64,000 nucleotides of DNA from Lojkania enalia (GCA_010094045.1 ML986687.1:103062-167061), one strand, 5' to 3'. Positions 1 through 10,173 are shown, numbered from the stretch's first letter. The notes: generated by a model not told the origin, from the sequence alone. A program made the numbers and translations.

Positions 1-792
1 CCTAACGACGAACGGGAACAACGAAGATTGAATTCTCAGCACGACTTCTTGTTCGACGGCAATAGCTTGCACAAAGCGCCCCTTCAAGGACTGCTCAACG
101 TACTTGACGTCGGAACAGGCACTGGAAGATGGGCGATGGCGTTTGCAGACGCATATCCCGACGCGGAGGTAACCGCAGTGGATATATCTCCGAATTTGAT
201 GCCAATATGGCCGCCCACAAACTGCAAATTTCTTGTTGACGATGCTGAACACTTTGGGGGAATCGGAAACAAGGAGTACAATTACATCCATGTGCGCCTT
301 CTCCATGGATTTCGCAACCCAGCTCGTTTCTTTAGACATGCTTGGGAAGCTCTTTTGCCTGGAGGGTATATCGAGATCGCCGAGTTTGAGCTTCCATTAA
401 AATTCCACGATCAAGAAAAAGCAAGGGACTCAGCGCTCATGACCTGGTCAGCAAATGTAATAGAAGGGGCTTCAAGACTGGGCATTGATCTTACCATTGC
501 GGAAAAGATCTCCACGTTGCTCAAAGACAGAGGGTTTGAGGGTATCGAAGAAAGTATTTCCGCTTGGCCTATTGGCGCATGGCCAAAGAAGAACGAAAGA
601 AAGGAACTTGGTGTCCGTCTACAGGAGTACTGGATGGAAACTTTGACAGCTTTTGCTTGGAGACCACTCCGCGAAATGGACTGGCACAACGAGGAAACCC
701 AGTGTTTGCTGGCCAAGATGCGGACTGAAATCTGTGGTAAAAACATCCGAGCATCCATGCATGTGCGCACGTTTTGGGCTAGAAAGCCATAG
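1..792 (+). CDS. LaeA-like SAM-dependent methyltransferase (5' truncated)
   Basis: The frame is open from base 1, so the start codon lies before the window; the first visible residues (PNDEREQRR) are the conserved lead-in of fungal LaeA-like methyltransferases. Motif I of the class I Rossmann fold is clear (VLDVGTGTGRWA), followed by the acidic post-I strand (VTAVDIS), a VRLLHGF segment and the LLPGGYIEIAE strand. The C-terminal helix-rich part is complete and ends at TAG 790-792. Family members transfer a methyl group from S-adenosylmethionine, and many sit in or regulate secondary-metabolite clusters; the substrate cannot be told from the sequence. No intron is seen in the visible 263 codons. 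No biosynthetic backbone gene is visible nearby, so a cluster role is not supported here. Confidence 0.85.
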   Translation, partial: PNDEREQRRLNSQHDFLFDGNSLHKAPLQGLLNVLDVGTGTGRWAMAFADAYPDAEVTAVDISPNLMPIWPPTNCKFLVDDAEHFGGIGNKEYNYIHVRLLHGFRNPARFFRHAWEALLPGGYIEIAEFELPLKFHDQEKARDSALMTWSANVIEGASRLGIDLTIAEKISTLLKDRGFEGIEESISAWPIGAWPKKNERKELGVRLQEYWMETLTAFAWRPLREMDWHNEETQCLLAKMRTEICGKNIRASMHVRTFWARKP

Positions 793-1388
793 TCCGGAAT
801 GCCTACTGCACGAACGTGGAGAAGACAGTTTGGTTGAAGATTGATTCACCACACGATTTGCTCGACCAATTGAAGAAATTTCCCTCACTCCACTCCACTA
901 GCTTCTTGGGCATTGCATATCATCATCAATCGACCATGTGATTTCGATAACGGTAAGTCGCTCATGGCAATCGCCGTAGCTCGCAGCATAAGAGAGGACG
1001 GGAGGCATGGGCGGCCGAAGCTGTTGAATCACTTCTCAATTACATTTCTAAGTCTAGGATGGAGAACACGAGCGATCCAGGATTCACTCTTGTTGCGTTT
1101 GGCTACACATTATCATGTCCGCAATTCAACTCCTTCACCGTAAGATCAGAAGTCTATTGCTTGGCCAACGCTGATGCATTCTAGGAGCTGAATATTTTCG
1201 TCTCATCGGAACTGAGAGCTCGAAAATTGGATGACCGCGCCTTAGAGATCATCAACTCAGGCAACTTCACTCTTACAACGAGAAAAGTCTGCGTTTTGAA
1301 CGAAGAAGCATTGAGTCAAGTCATGCCTGGTCAGATTGTGGCTTTAGCACAGCATTCAGGCGAGCAGTATCTCTCGCCATTGAGAAAC
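793..1388 (+). other. Interval with possible upstream exons, no assigned gene
   Basis: An open frame 1059-1139 plus 1185-1388 joins across a good 45-bp intron (GTAAGA donor at 1140, CTAG acceptor at 1184) and runs in frame into the first exon of the SGNH hydrolase. It may be a 5' extension of that gene, a 5' UTR, or the rest of another gene. I recognise no domain in it. Confidence 0.3.
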
Positions 1389-2225
1389 ATGACTCCAGTT
1401 GTCGATAGGAAGAAGATGATGGTGTTTGGTGATTCGATTATCGAGCTATCGAACTATGACCTAGTTCACGGCCTTGAAGCCTGTCTGACAAGAGGTAAGG
1501 ACTGGGCCGGACGTCCCCATATCGACATAACTTACTTCGAACTAGAGTACTGGACTCAATATCATGTCATAAAACATGGTTTCTCGTTTGTTCGCAGATC
1601 TCATCGTCTCTCCCTTCGCTTACCCGAGCAGGGGAATGAATACAAAGGCAGGAAAAGAGGTTCTTCCATACTGCCTCCCAGTCGAAGGCCTGGAATACCT
1701 GGTATGCTGCTACTGCATGAAGCTACACCGAGTTAACCTTTTCCCTAGATTGTTCTCCTTGGAACTAATGATTACTGCCTTCCGCCTGATTCTCGACATG
1801 TTCCGAAGTCTGCATATCGCCAGAATATGAAAGACATTGTGCTCTCGCCAATAGTAAGAGCACAAAGACCAAATATAGTTTTAATATCAGCGCCACCCCC
1901 GCGACAAAAGGTTCAAGAGGTTCCTCTTAAGGGCAAAATCCGGGACGAAGCGACAGCATTACAATATGCCCAGGAGCTTAGATATGTTGCAGAGGAACTG
2001 CATACCCAGCAGGTTTACATGTTTGATCTGTGTGCCGCGATAATGAGTGCAACTAAGGGTGGCGATCGCAACAAGTTTTACGCCGAGAATGATGGTGAGT
2101 GACGGGCTGCAGGATCGTTATCAATTTGACTGATTCTTCTAGGCATCCACCTCAGCGAGTTTGGGAATGGGCTTCTTGCTGATGGAGTGTTGGAGACACT
2201 CCGAACGGCTCAGATTGGGGCATAA
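1389..2225 (+). CDS. SGNH/GDSL hydrolase, IAH1-like esterase, five exons
   Basis: Exons 1389-1494, 1546-1585, 1632-1701, 1749-2094 and 2143-2225 join in frame (645 bases, 214 residues), with GT-AG introns of 46-51 bp. All four SGNH blocks appear only after splicing: block I FGDS (catalytic Ser), block II HGFSG (oxyanion Gly), block III GTND (oxyanion Asn) and block V DGIH (catalytic Asp-x-x-His). This spacing matches isoamyl-acetate-hydrolysing esterase 1-like proteins of about 215-250 residues, which hydrolyse short-chain esters. There is no signal peptide, so it is probably intracellular. The start was chosen because it puts 12 residues before FGDS, as is usual; the frame stays open upstream, so a longer N-terminus is possible. 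That exon reconstruction restores every catalytic block argues the gene is intact. Confidence 0.8.
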
Positions 2226-3188
2226 CTGATAGTAGACATCAAAAATCACTCTGCTACATTTACCGACCTATGAGCGAATGAAGACTGCGGTTGTAGACTA
2301 TCTCATGCATGTGCGAAAGTTGTGTCAGGCGAGAATTGCGCAAAGCATCTCAGCTCGTACCGGCCCGCTTATATGCTGCGTGGTTTTCGATCAGCGACTT
2401 GCATCAAAAAGGACCCGCTCAATGCATTAGTCGAAGCTCTGCAGCAGACTATGATGTGCCGAATCATATTACTGTATTTATACTAGTTGGCGGAGCGAAT
2501 AAGTCTCTACCTACAAACTCTCTCAAGAAGACCCTATCACTGCCGAAAAGTTGACCTGCTCCTTTACCTCCTCCGTGATGTCCATCATCGGTTGCGGAGG
2601 CCCTAATCCTGGCGAAATTTTCGCATCTCCACTTCCTGTAAGCAGGTCTACATTTATCTGAAGAAACTGGTTCTCACAGATTGCTAGCGGGCCGATCCTG
2701 GAGAAGAAGTGTACGCACTGGTCGATGAGGAGTGGGTCCCAGTGAAGGTCCGGTACCGAAGGACAGAGTGGATTTGGTTGAGCTTTACATATCGCTACGA
2801 TGTGGTGCATGGGGAGAAACAGTTGCTCAATGTTCCTCAATCGGATATCATGACGGTGGAGGACTACAAGGAAAGGTTTCCGAACTCGACAGGCGCAGAG
2901 AGTGGGAAAAGCGGGCAATTGAAGAGATCCATTGCATCGGCTCCCGCTCAGGAAACCCGCGATAAGTAATATCTTAGCTAGGGGATTGAGAGAGAAGGCT
3001 GCATGATATTGTGTGATCGGCAAAATGATTGCATCCAAACATAGTTCAAGAGTGGAGCATGATGTTGTCAGCCAATGTGGCAACGAGAGACGGTCTTGGA
3101 CAAGTTGCCACGCTCAGAGATGATAAATAGACCATATCACAGAAGTTCAAATCCTTTTCTGTAGCTAGAACCCGATACAGCGAACAAA
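2226..3188 (+). other. Unresolved interval, possible decayed or multi-exon gene
   Basis: A plus-strand open frame before 2636, a plausible GTAAGC donor at 2637 and an open frame resuming near 2690 and ending at 2969 could be two exons of a hypothetical protein. Another helix-like stretch lies at about 2310-2470 in a different frame. I cannot join these into one convincing model and see no recognisable domain. A long minus-strand frame over 2523-3083 has the composition of an antisense shadow. Confidence 0.25.
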
Positions 3189-4140
3189 ATGTGTGCCCTT
3201 GCTACAGATGAGTACGTTCAATTTGAGATTCATGGCGCAGTATTCTCCTTACCATTCGAGACATGCTCCAGTCTGAAGGTAAGCTGCGAACATATGCATG
3301 TGAAATTCATGTTCTGATATCACCTAGTCCACAAGAGAGGAAATTACCAAAACTCTTGACCTTAACGAGCTAAATATTACTTTCTGGGTTGGAGATGGAG
3401 ATGGAGATGTCTGGATCTTTGACTGCACATGGGCGAAGCATGTCAAAGCAGGCACCAAGATCCTTTTGAAACGCGCGCCGGACCTCTCGCTTCCGAGTCC
3501 TCCTCAATCTCCTCTTACGTCTTCGAAACGGACTTCCTCAGAAGTTTCAGCCGCTGCTGAGCTCCCAGAGTATCCCTCCAGCATCTATACAGCAGATGGC
3601 CCTTACAAGCTCCCGTTTCCCGGGTGTGACGAGCGAGTCTACACATTTAGGCCTGTTGATTGCCAGGCTGCTGTTGCACAGCTTGAGATATATCGGAAGC
3701 TTCGAGCAATTGCTCCACCAAGAAGGTGGGCCAATCTTGCTGGTGAGGTCGTCAAAGGCGGGCGGGTTGGTGAGGTCGAAGACCCAGAGGTCTGTCTCGG
3801 GAAGGCTTTAATTGGCCCCTTTCCCCAGCTACCAAACAACGTCGTATGTTGGCATATCGACGTGTTGGAAAGTGAAGTAACTAGGAATTTCCGAGGGAAG
3901 GATGAGGCTGCACATTTGGACGGAGACCCCGTTCATCAATGGGTTCGCTATCCATCTCAAGAACTGCAAGATGTGGGGCGGAAGAGACATTTCCGCGCGG
4001 GTTTCTCAATTGTCGCCAGCTGGAAAGAAATAGACATGAGCGAAGAAGATGCAGAAAAGGCAGGATTTATCGGTATGAGTATCGCTGTTGATGGTCACAG
4101 TCGTAGAGCTTTCGCAGTCGTCGGCTTCAAGTCTCCGTAG
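3189..4140 (+). CDS. Hypothetical protein with N-terminal ubiquitin-like (ULD_2-type) fold
   Basis: Exon 1 is 3189-3278 and exon 2 is 3328-4140, across a 49-bp intron with GTAAGC donor and CTAG acceptor; the product is 300 residues. The first about 75 residues have the pattern of the fungal ubiquitin-like domain that often precedes longer signalling or STAND-type proteins: an initial beta hairpin, the FSLPFE turn, and a terminal strand pair with the tryptophan, V-x-x-GT spacing (TWAKHVKAGTKILL). A Ser/Pro-rich linker follows (about residues 80-110), then about 190 residues I do not recognise, with no membrane segment. Upstream the DNA is unresolved; downstream is about 1.5 kb without a firm gene. 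Domain assignment is by pattern only. Confidence 0.65.
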
Positions 4141-5684
4141 CAAATGCCATCACCGACTTTGCAATTTCTCACATCTTTTTAGTAATGCTGAACTGGATAG
4201 CGAGTATGAGTAACAGCCTAGCTTTTTACTAGACTTGTATCCAAGGTCAGTCTCTTCATGTTAATGGCAACCGGGCGAAAGGGACGGAATGAAAGGGGCG
4301 GGATGATGAGGATGCAAGTTCCTACGGCCACGAATAAGGAGGGGAGCAACAGCGGAAGCTGCGTGATGCACTAGCCGAAAATGAACTTTCTTGCCTGAGA
4401 ACGCCACTGAAGATATTTCACTCTAGATCTTCCTTTTGATGATGTATGCTTGCAGGAAGGATTGCATGGGAGGGTGTGAGGGGTTGTGTTTATTTAATGG
4501 CGTGCATGGGAAGGTCTTTCACCAGAATATTTGTCCATCAGAATTCAGATATGCTAAAGGTGAGTACGTGGTTAGAAAATAAATAGGTCTGAAAGCTGAG
4601 TTCTTCATAGCTGAAGGCGAAAGACACTTACGCCCCCTCCCAAAGGTAGTGCTGAAGGGCATTTGGGAATCCATTGCTAATTCGGATAGACTTCTTTGGA
4701 GACTAAGTATCGAAGTGGCTGCCTCGGATGTCCGGGTGTCAATTCTGGAGATTTCTATGGGATTCCAGGGGCAACGGAATTGATCGAGGATCTGTTTCCT
4801 CCACTTGTGCATCTCGTGGACTTTTTCTCCGACATGCTTTCTTTCCACTGTACCGGAGTCCCTAACTTGATTATTTACCGTTAGGGGCGTACTGAAGATG
4901 AGTCGGCATTTAAAGCTTTTCCATTCTTAGTGTATGCTCTTTCTGGTTACTCGTTTCGCGTGCGGCAGCAGGATTTCGAGTTCATGTGCAATCCCAATGC
5001 ATACATCAACTGGATACTGATGGGCCTATGAAAGCATTAGCAACGACGATATATGGTGAAAATCGGTATTGGTCTTGTTCAAGAACTCAATGGTGACGGC
5101 ACTAGCAGCGGCAGGGACGCCAGCTTCACTCATCCTTTCTGTATGTATGCCGTTGCCACTAACGCAACTTCCCTTCTACAGGGTGTTGTCAGTAACGACC
5201 GGAAGAGGAGGGATATTTCCCATGGGAGCACGACCGACAGTTGGTGATGATAGTGTCAGAGAGCGCTCCTTTCACATATTCACACCACACCACTATATAC
5301 AAGATAAGTTAGAATGAAGGTGATGATAGTTTTAACACTTACACACTCCAAATTTGCCATATTCGTTCCAAGTGTGAGTGGAAGGTGAGAATAGTGGTCT
5401 GATATCCTTGAACGGCGTATCAGTGTCTCAAATAGACTTCACTTCGTCACGCTGCACTGCTAGCAACCCAGGGTGCGTGGCTGCTCGCTCAACATTTGAT
5501 TCGGACACCTGGACCTCTGTTGTTACGACACATAGGCACCAAGGCTCAGCCACCCAACTAGATACTGTTCTCCATGCATGCATGGTCAAGGACAATGGTA
5601 GGAAGCATAGCCCACCACAAACTTAAGAGAACTAGGTCGGCATAATCATCCGTACTCAGAAATGCTCTCTTTTTAGATTCTCTC
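4141..5684. other. Unresolved interval with splice signals on both strands
   Basis: No complete gene could be built. Two intron-like units stand out: a minus-strand one at 4554-4631 (listed separately) and a plus-strand one at 5141-5181 (GTATGT donor, CTAAC branch, CTACAG acceptor) inside a short alanine-rich frame that begins near 5069. The interval may hold remnants of one or two genes. Confidence 0.3.
4519..4848 (-). CDS. Partial hypothetical gene, 3' exons
   Basis: On the minus strand an exon ending at 4632 is followed by a textbook intron (4554-4631: GTAAGT donor, CTAAC branch, CACCTTTAG acceptor) and a short last exon that ends in TGA within 4519-4521. Joined, they give about 80 codons rich in Ser, Arg and Leu, with no domain I recognise. 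The reading frame begins without ATG at 4848, and upstream DNA shows a possible further acceptor (GGTACAG) there, so earlier exons are missing from the model. The strength of the intron is the main evidence that this strand is transcribed. Confidence 0.35.
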   Translation of the reverse strand: MERKHVGEKVHEMHKWRKQILDQFRCPWNPIEISRIDTRTSEAATSILSLQRSLSELAMDSQMPFSTTFGRGRKCLSPSAMKNSAFRPIYFLTTYSPLAYLNSDGQIFW

Positions 5685-6075
5685 ATGTCTAGTCGTCGAT
5701 CTTCCCGACAAGCACCTGCTCTGTTCCGTGAGAGCACCTCTGTGGGACAACCTCGGGGCAAAAAACTCACCATTCGAGTTGGTGAGAGTCCGGAAAACCT
5801 TGTCGCCATATCAATAAATTTATCCCAGATTCCGGTGGACGCCGACTCCCGCTGTGTGATTTGTTATGAACACTATAAGGAGGGTGAGGAGGTGTGGCAG
5901 GCACAGCCATGTGAACATTTGTTCCACTTTGCGTGCATTGATGAGGCTAGTTTTCCATACTTCCAAGGTTGGACCAAGCTGATACAAGAAGTAGTGGTAC
6001 AAAGGATCCAAAGAGTCTTGTCCTTTATGTCGCGGGAACATCGCCATTGGGCTACCTCCAACGGCAAGCACTTAG
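5685..6075 (+). CDS. Small RING-H2 finger protein, probable E3 ubiquitin ligase
   Basis: Exon 1 (5685-5945) encodes CVIC, then C-x-H-x2-H-x2-C (PCEHLFHFAC); the second half of the finger, WYKGSKE then CPLCR, lies in another frame and is joined by exon 2 (5995-6075). The joined 113-residue protein has a complete C-x2-C, C-x-H-x2-H-x2-C, C-x2-C RING-H2 pattern including the tryptophan usually found between the sixth and seventh ligands. The 49-bp intron 5946-5994 begins GCTAGT and ends GTAG, so it would be a GC-AG intron; no GT donor gives a continuous finger. RING-H2 proteins recruit E2 enzymes for ubiquitin transfer. Outside the finger the protein is basic and low-complexity at its N-terminus, with no membrane segment. 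Confidence 0.75.
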
Positions 6076-6317
6076 AAGGAATTCCTGAGTGAATCCACTT
6101 CGGCTTGGGGTGTGCTTGGAGGGCGCAGGTTTTGTGATATACCCGCTTTTGAAGATGACTTTTCGATTGATGGAAAGCCAAGGAGGAACAGCCAAAGAGG
6201 TGGCGTATAGTGGCGTGGTGTGGATGGAGCTCTGGAAGAAGCTGGAGAGAAACAGATACCGCTAGTGTGAATTCGGGAAAAGGGGTACGAGAACGAGAGC
6301 AAGTAAGAGTAAGAGGA

Positions 6318-6342
6318 GGAAGAAGAAGAAGAAGAAGAAGAA
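6318..6342 (+). repeat. GAA trinucleotide microsatellite
   Basis: An uninterrupted run of about eight GAA/AGA units lies in the intergenic region between the RING-H2 gene and the 3' end of the SET-domain gene. Nothing else is supported between 6076 and 6758. Confidence 0.8.
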
Positions 6343-6758
6343 TAGCTAAGGATAGTAGTCGAACGTTCGTGAGAGTAGCGGCGAGAACAGCAGGAAGTGA
6401 TATGTAGAGTGCTGAAGTACTGCAAACTGAGTTGGCGATAAGGAGCGTGAATTCACGGCCTGCCGGCGCCGGATTCTGGGCTTTTTGTCGTGAAATCATA
6501 TGTCGATAATTGATCTGGTTAGTCATTTGGAGAATTCTCTGCAGTCGACCTTGAGGTGCCTTCCTGTTCGTTAGTGAAATGAGCAGTTGTCTCTTGGAGA
6601 GGGCAAAGCGATGAATTTGAGAAGTCCGATTTCAAAGTGCTGTGAAACCATTGTAGCGTCTGATGAGACCCCCCCTTTTCTCTGTTAACTCATGCACGAT
6701 CTGAACGCGAAGGCTCCAGGATTCGTTCAAGTCTTCGGATGATTTCCCAGTCATTAAG

Positions 6759-9638
6759 TCAGAAATGGGCCAGTCTGAAGCTCGGAGACGTTACCGAGCA
6801 ACGAGTCTGGGTTCTTTTGCGGCCTTCTTCACCGCCTAGATACTCCAAGCGCTTGGGACTGCTTTCGTTCTCAACCATATTTGCAATCTCTGTCCATAGG
6901 AGGAGATCGGAATTGGTCACATCCTCGTTCGTAATTTCGGGATGTTTGAGCTGGTTCAGCATCACCTGAGCGGAATTGTGTAGCCCGGACCAACGGAAAT
7001 TGAAGCCTGAAAACGCGACCGTATGTGGCTCTGATACCAAGCGGAAAACGAAGCGGATAGTCCCAGCGTGAAAGAAGACCGTCTCACTTCGATTAAGAAC
7101 GCGGAACCGAGCCTGGGAAGGACAGATCTGTCGTGATAGATGCCAAGCTTTGCGGTCATCATCACTTAGATCTGAGAACCAGCCATATCCAATGCGGCTG
7201 CGTTGGCAAGTGATGAAAGTGTCTTTTCCTCCCCAGTCTTCATGGGGCGGACTCAGGGCGCCGCTTTGCCCAACTAGTGCCCAATGCCTTCCGTCGGTCA
7301 CGCGTGTCCGACCTGCTTTGCCTTCAGAGGCGCATCGGTGGAGAGCGCGGTGATACACCCGAGAATTAACACCACGCAGAAATTCCGGATCGGACGACGG
7401 GATGGGATTCGCGAGCTCCAACGCGTTCAAATATTCAGTATCCTCACACCTGAATCGTTCATAAAGCTGGCCTATGGTCATGCGGCTGGCTGTTTCGTCC
7501 GCGTTCGTTCGTAATTTCAGAGGAGTTTGGACGTCCACTGTCCATTTCATCTGGTCTAGCGAATATTCCTCGAAAAATGCCGTGAGAGGATCCGAAGCTG
7601 TCCAATTCACTAGATTTGGCGTGCTGACAAAGATCGGACCGTTGATGGGGGCACCACTTTCGATGAGCTCTTTTGCGTCCTCTTCTGAGAGCATTTGTGC
7701 CTCATCCTGGCTCGGAGGTCTCATGCTTTTGAAGAAGTCTTTCATGACCCTGTAGTCGTAAAAGAGCTGGGATTCCGGGGATTGCTCCTTCAGAATACGG
7801 TCCGTCTGCTTTATGATCGCCTTTTGGAACGCCTGCTCTTCTCGCAGTCGGCCGCTTCTCAGGTCTTTGCATCCTTTTGAACTCAAAGCGGGTGACGGCA
7901 GAGTCCTTCCTGTAGAACCAGGCCGAAGAGGCCAAAACCTGCGCGAGTGGATCGCGTTGGTCGAATCAGTTGGCTTGCAGGTCGCACAAGAACAGTTCTG
8001 GTTACCTCTACCAAAAAAATCAGCAGAGTAGTATACTGTTATCTCTTCGCCTTCTTTGACGTTTCGAATTGTAGTGATAACGGTGTGGTCGTCCTTTGCT
8101 TCCAACTTCGAATTAGGCTTGCAGTCGTGGTTGACAAAACGAACAGGTCCAGCAGTGATGTAGCGCTTCCCACATGCTCCGTCTATGCGACCCAGGCTAC
8201 TGTAAGTTCCCTCGATTGCACTGGTGACTGTCGCGTTGGCTCCCTTGAGATATTTGATTTGGGTGCCTTTCTCAATCGTCTTCTTTGCCAGTACACACCA
8301 TTCCTCGTCCTGCGAATATTGATGAGTTGTTGCCAATTCGAAGGGACAGTCTGAAGACAGCATATCGCAGTACGGGGTGAGTTGCATGCGGAGCTCTGGT
8401 AAGTCAGGAGAGTCGAGCCCAACAGGAGTTCGAAGACTGGTTATGAGCGACGAGAGAGCGGCGACGACGTCTTCATCGTGTCCCTCGCCGGAAAAGAGAG
8501 AAATCCGAACAACGGCTGTCGCATGAAAGGTTTGACCGTACTTTCTGACCTTGCAAACGTCATCGAGCAGTATGTCCGTTACACAGTCATCGGCAAGTAA
8601 AAGGTCGTCCAGTTCTGTCCGTCTTCTTACTCCCTGCGCTTCGCCATTGACATCGCCGCCAATTGCAGATTGTTTCGAGCTCTTCAGTGGTCTGCCAGGT
8701 GCTTTCGTATACCTCCGACCATGTACTCGTCGTCGTTGCAGAACAACCCGAGCTCTTTGCATGCCCAGTAACGTAGTTCCTGACATGGAGCGCAACCGGC
8801 GAACTGATAGGTCGCCAGCAACTCTGGGGACACGCCCAGTCTGCGTTCGTTCCAGGGGCAAATCCTTCGTGTTGGATCTGTCATTGGTGCGTCGTTTATC
8901 TGAAGCTCTGGCAGGCGCTGCGTTGCTCACTAAGCTGTCGCTTCCAATCCGGTCCGGTCGAAGTTGTAATTCGCTGATAGGGGTTTCAAGAGCGGCGACT
9001 GGATGAGAAATGACCAAAAAGCCTTCATGATCGAAATCATAGCCGGAAAGTTCGCCAAACCGAAGTCGAATTGGCGGCTGACCCTTCCAATTGAAGTCAG
9101 CTTCACCAGGCCATCCGCTCAAGTATTCAAAGTGCAACGTATGAAGGGTGACCGGGGTTGACCTGTCGCAACTGGACTTCCGCCATGGACCTTTCACGGA
9201 GATGATTTGATTCAGCTTAATGCGGGCCTTCTGCCAGTCTGGCTCAACCTTGCATGCTTTGCTCGCATATCGAAGCAGATTGTAGCTCTCGGTGCCAAGC
9301 CCAAGATGAGCGATAACCGTTTCACCCCAGGCCTTCCGAATTTTGCTGAGGGGGATAATACGATTGTCCCGTGCCTTGCTGGACAACTTTTGGAGCTCTT
9401 GGATATCAGATCGTGGTAGGACGGTGGCCACGTCGCCGCAATGCTTGCCTATGAGCCCGAGAAGAAGATATGCGTTCAAATCCATCTGGGAGCTTTCTCT
9501 GAGTATGTGGGAGCATTCGGTCTGAGCCAGGTTCGTTCTTGCTTCGGCGCTCTGGCATAAAGCGAAGGCGCTATCCATCCGCTGAAAATCGGGGCCGCAC
9601 ACATTGTCGAATGGCAGTGGAGTGGATGGCGTAGCCAT
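6759..9638 (-). CDS. SET-domain protein, SUV4-20/SET9-like methyltransferase domain
   Basis: A 959-codon frame starts at an ATG (9638) and has no stop. The SET domain is at about residues 445-540: a KTIEKGTQIKYLKG opening, the FVNHDCKPN pseudoknot motif, and GEEITVYYS followed by a cysteine cluster (CSCATC, residues 549-554). GEEIT-x-x-Y-x-x-x-FFG-x-GN before a CxCxxC cluster is characteristic of KMT5/SET9-type histone H4 Lys20 methyltransferases, but the long N- and C-terminal extensions differ from canonical SET9. Residues about 245-345 are unusually Arg/Ser-rich, while another minus frame at 8684-8884 is Cys-rich and well organised (see findings), so the true model may contain introns or a frame change there. 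The N-terminal region is otherwise unrecognised. A LINE ends about 115 bp upstream of the start. If active it would act on chromatin. Confidence 0.7.
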   Translation of the reverse strand: MATPSTPLPFDNVCGPDFQRMDSAFALCQSAEARTNLAQTECSHILRESSQMDLNAYLLLGLIGKHCGDVATVLPRSDIQELQKLSSKARDNRIIPLSKIRKAWGETVIAHLGLGTESYNLLRYASKACKVEPDWQKARIKLNQIISVKGPWRKSSCDRSTPVTLHTLHFEYLSGWPGEADFNWKGQPPIRLRFGELSGYDFDHEGFLVISHPVAALETPISELQLRPDRIGSDSLVSNAAPARASDKRRTNDRSNTKDLPLERTQTGRVPRVAGDLSVRRLRSMSGTTLLGMQRARVVLQRRRVHGRRYTKAPGRPLKSSKQSAIGGDVNGEAQGVRRRTELDDLLLADDCVTDILLDDVCKVRKYGQTFHATAVVRISLFSGEGHDEDVVAALSSLITSLRTPVGLDSPDLPELRMQLTPYCDMLSSDCPFELATTHQYSQDEEWCVLAKKTIEKGTQIKYLKGANATVTSAIEGTYSSLGRIDGACGKRYITAGPVRFVNHDCKPNSKLEAKDDHTVITTIRNVKEGEEITVYYSADFFGRGNQNCSCATCKPTDSTNAIHSRRFWPLRPGSTGRTLPSPALSSKGCKDLRSGRLREEQAFQKAIIKQTDRILKEQSPESQLFYDYRVMKDFFKSMRPPSQDEAQMLSEEDAKELIESGAPINGPIFVSTPNLVNWTASDPLTAFFEEYSLDQMKWTVDVQTPLKLRTNADETASRMTIGQLYERFRCEDTEYLNALELANPIPSSDPEFLRGVNSRVYHRALHRCASEGKAGRTRVTDGRHWALVGQSGALSPPHEDWGGKDTFITCQRSRIGYGWFSDLSDDDRKAWHLSRQICPSQARFRVLNRSETVFFHAGTIRFVFRLVSEPHTVAFSGFNFRWSGLHNSAQVMLNQLKHPEITNEDVTNSDLLLWTEIANMVENESSPKRLEYLGGEEGRKRTQTRCSVTSPSFRLAHF

Positions 9639-10022
9639 GGCGGAGAGGAGAACATCGATTGGAGCAGTAGCCGCATACGTTGGGAGGTATCGTCGTCGTG
9701 GTTGAGGTCGTTCGAACGCGTGGAAAAATGAAAGAGTTCGTACGCGTTCCCCAATAATAATAATAATAATCCATTAACGCCCGGCGGCAGAGCCGAAAGG
9801 GCTACTATCTGCTTAACTATTACATTTCCGAAAGTAGGTTCTGATCTCCCTCAAGCCCGTACAAAGGTTCGTCGTGTACGCTCACCCATTCCATTTCTCT
9901 TCGGGTTTCGTGCCTTAGTTGTTAGTATGTTAGTAGATTCGCTTGAAGGCTATTCTTCAAGTATTCAACATCCTATCGTCGGCGGTTGAAGCAGTATCTG
10001 CTATTTATAGCACGAGGTGATA

Positions 10023-10160
10023 CTATCACGAGGGGATGCGAGAGATGATGAGGAAGAAGGTTGATTGTAGGAGCTATATAAGCTGCCTGAGCTATATAGG
10101 ACTACACTAGCAGATCACATGACTAGACACGTGACTGAGTACTAGGAAGGCTCGTGATAG
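10023..10160. mobile_element. 138-bp MITE-like insertion
   Basis: The insert is bounded by perfect 10-bp inverted repeats, CTATCACGAG and CTCGTGATAG, and flanked by ATA on both sides (10020-10022 and 10161-10163). The second LINE copy has the uninterrupted site at 20471-20484 with a single ATA (20474-20476). It has no coding capacity. The boundary can be shifted by one or two bases, giving a TSD of up to 5-6 bp with a slightly shorter inverted repeat, so the superfamily is uncertain. Confidence 0.75.
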
Positions 10161-10173
10161 ATACTTTAGGTTA

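Noticed and set aside
1227..1736. 169-codon frame as a single protein
   Set aside because: It contains the SGNH block I and II motifs but runs through two introns; splicing restores blocks III and V.
2523..3083. 186-codon minus-strand open frame
   Set aside because: Cys/Leu/Pro-rich with no domain, and it overlaps a plus-strand exon pair with better splice signals; typical antisense shadow.
5873..6526. 217-codon minus-strand frame over the RING-H2 gene
   Set aside because: Leu/Ser-rich antisense frame generated partly by the GAA repeat; the RING finger on the plus strand is far better supported.
8551..9006. 151-codon plus-strand frame inside the SET-domain gene
   Set aside because: Ser/Arg/Cys-biased composition of a complement frame; no start context or domain.
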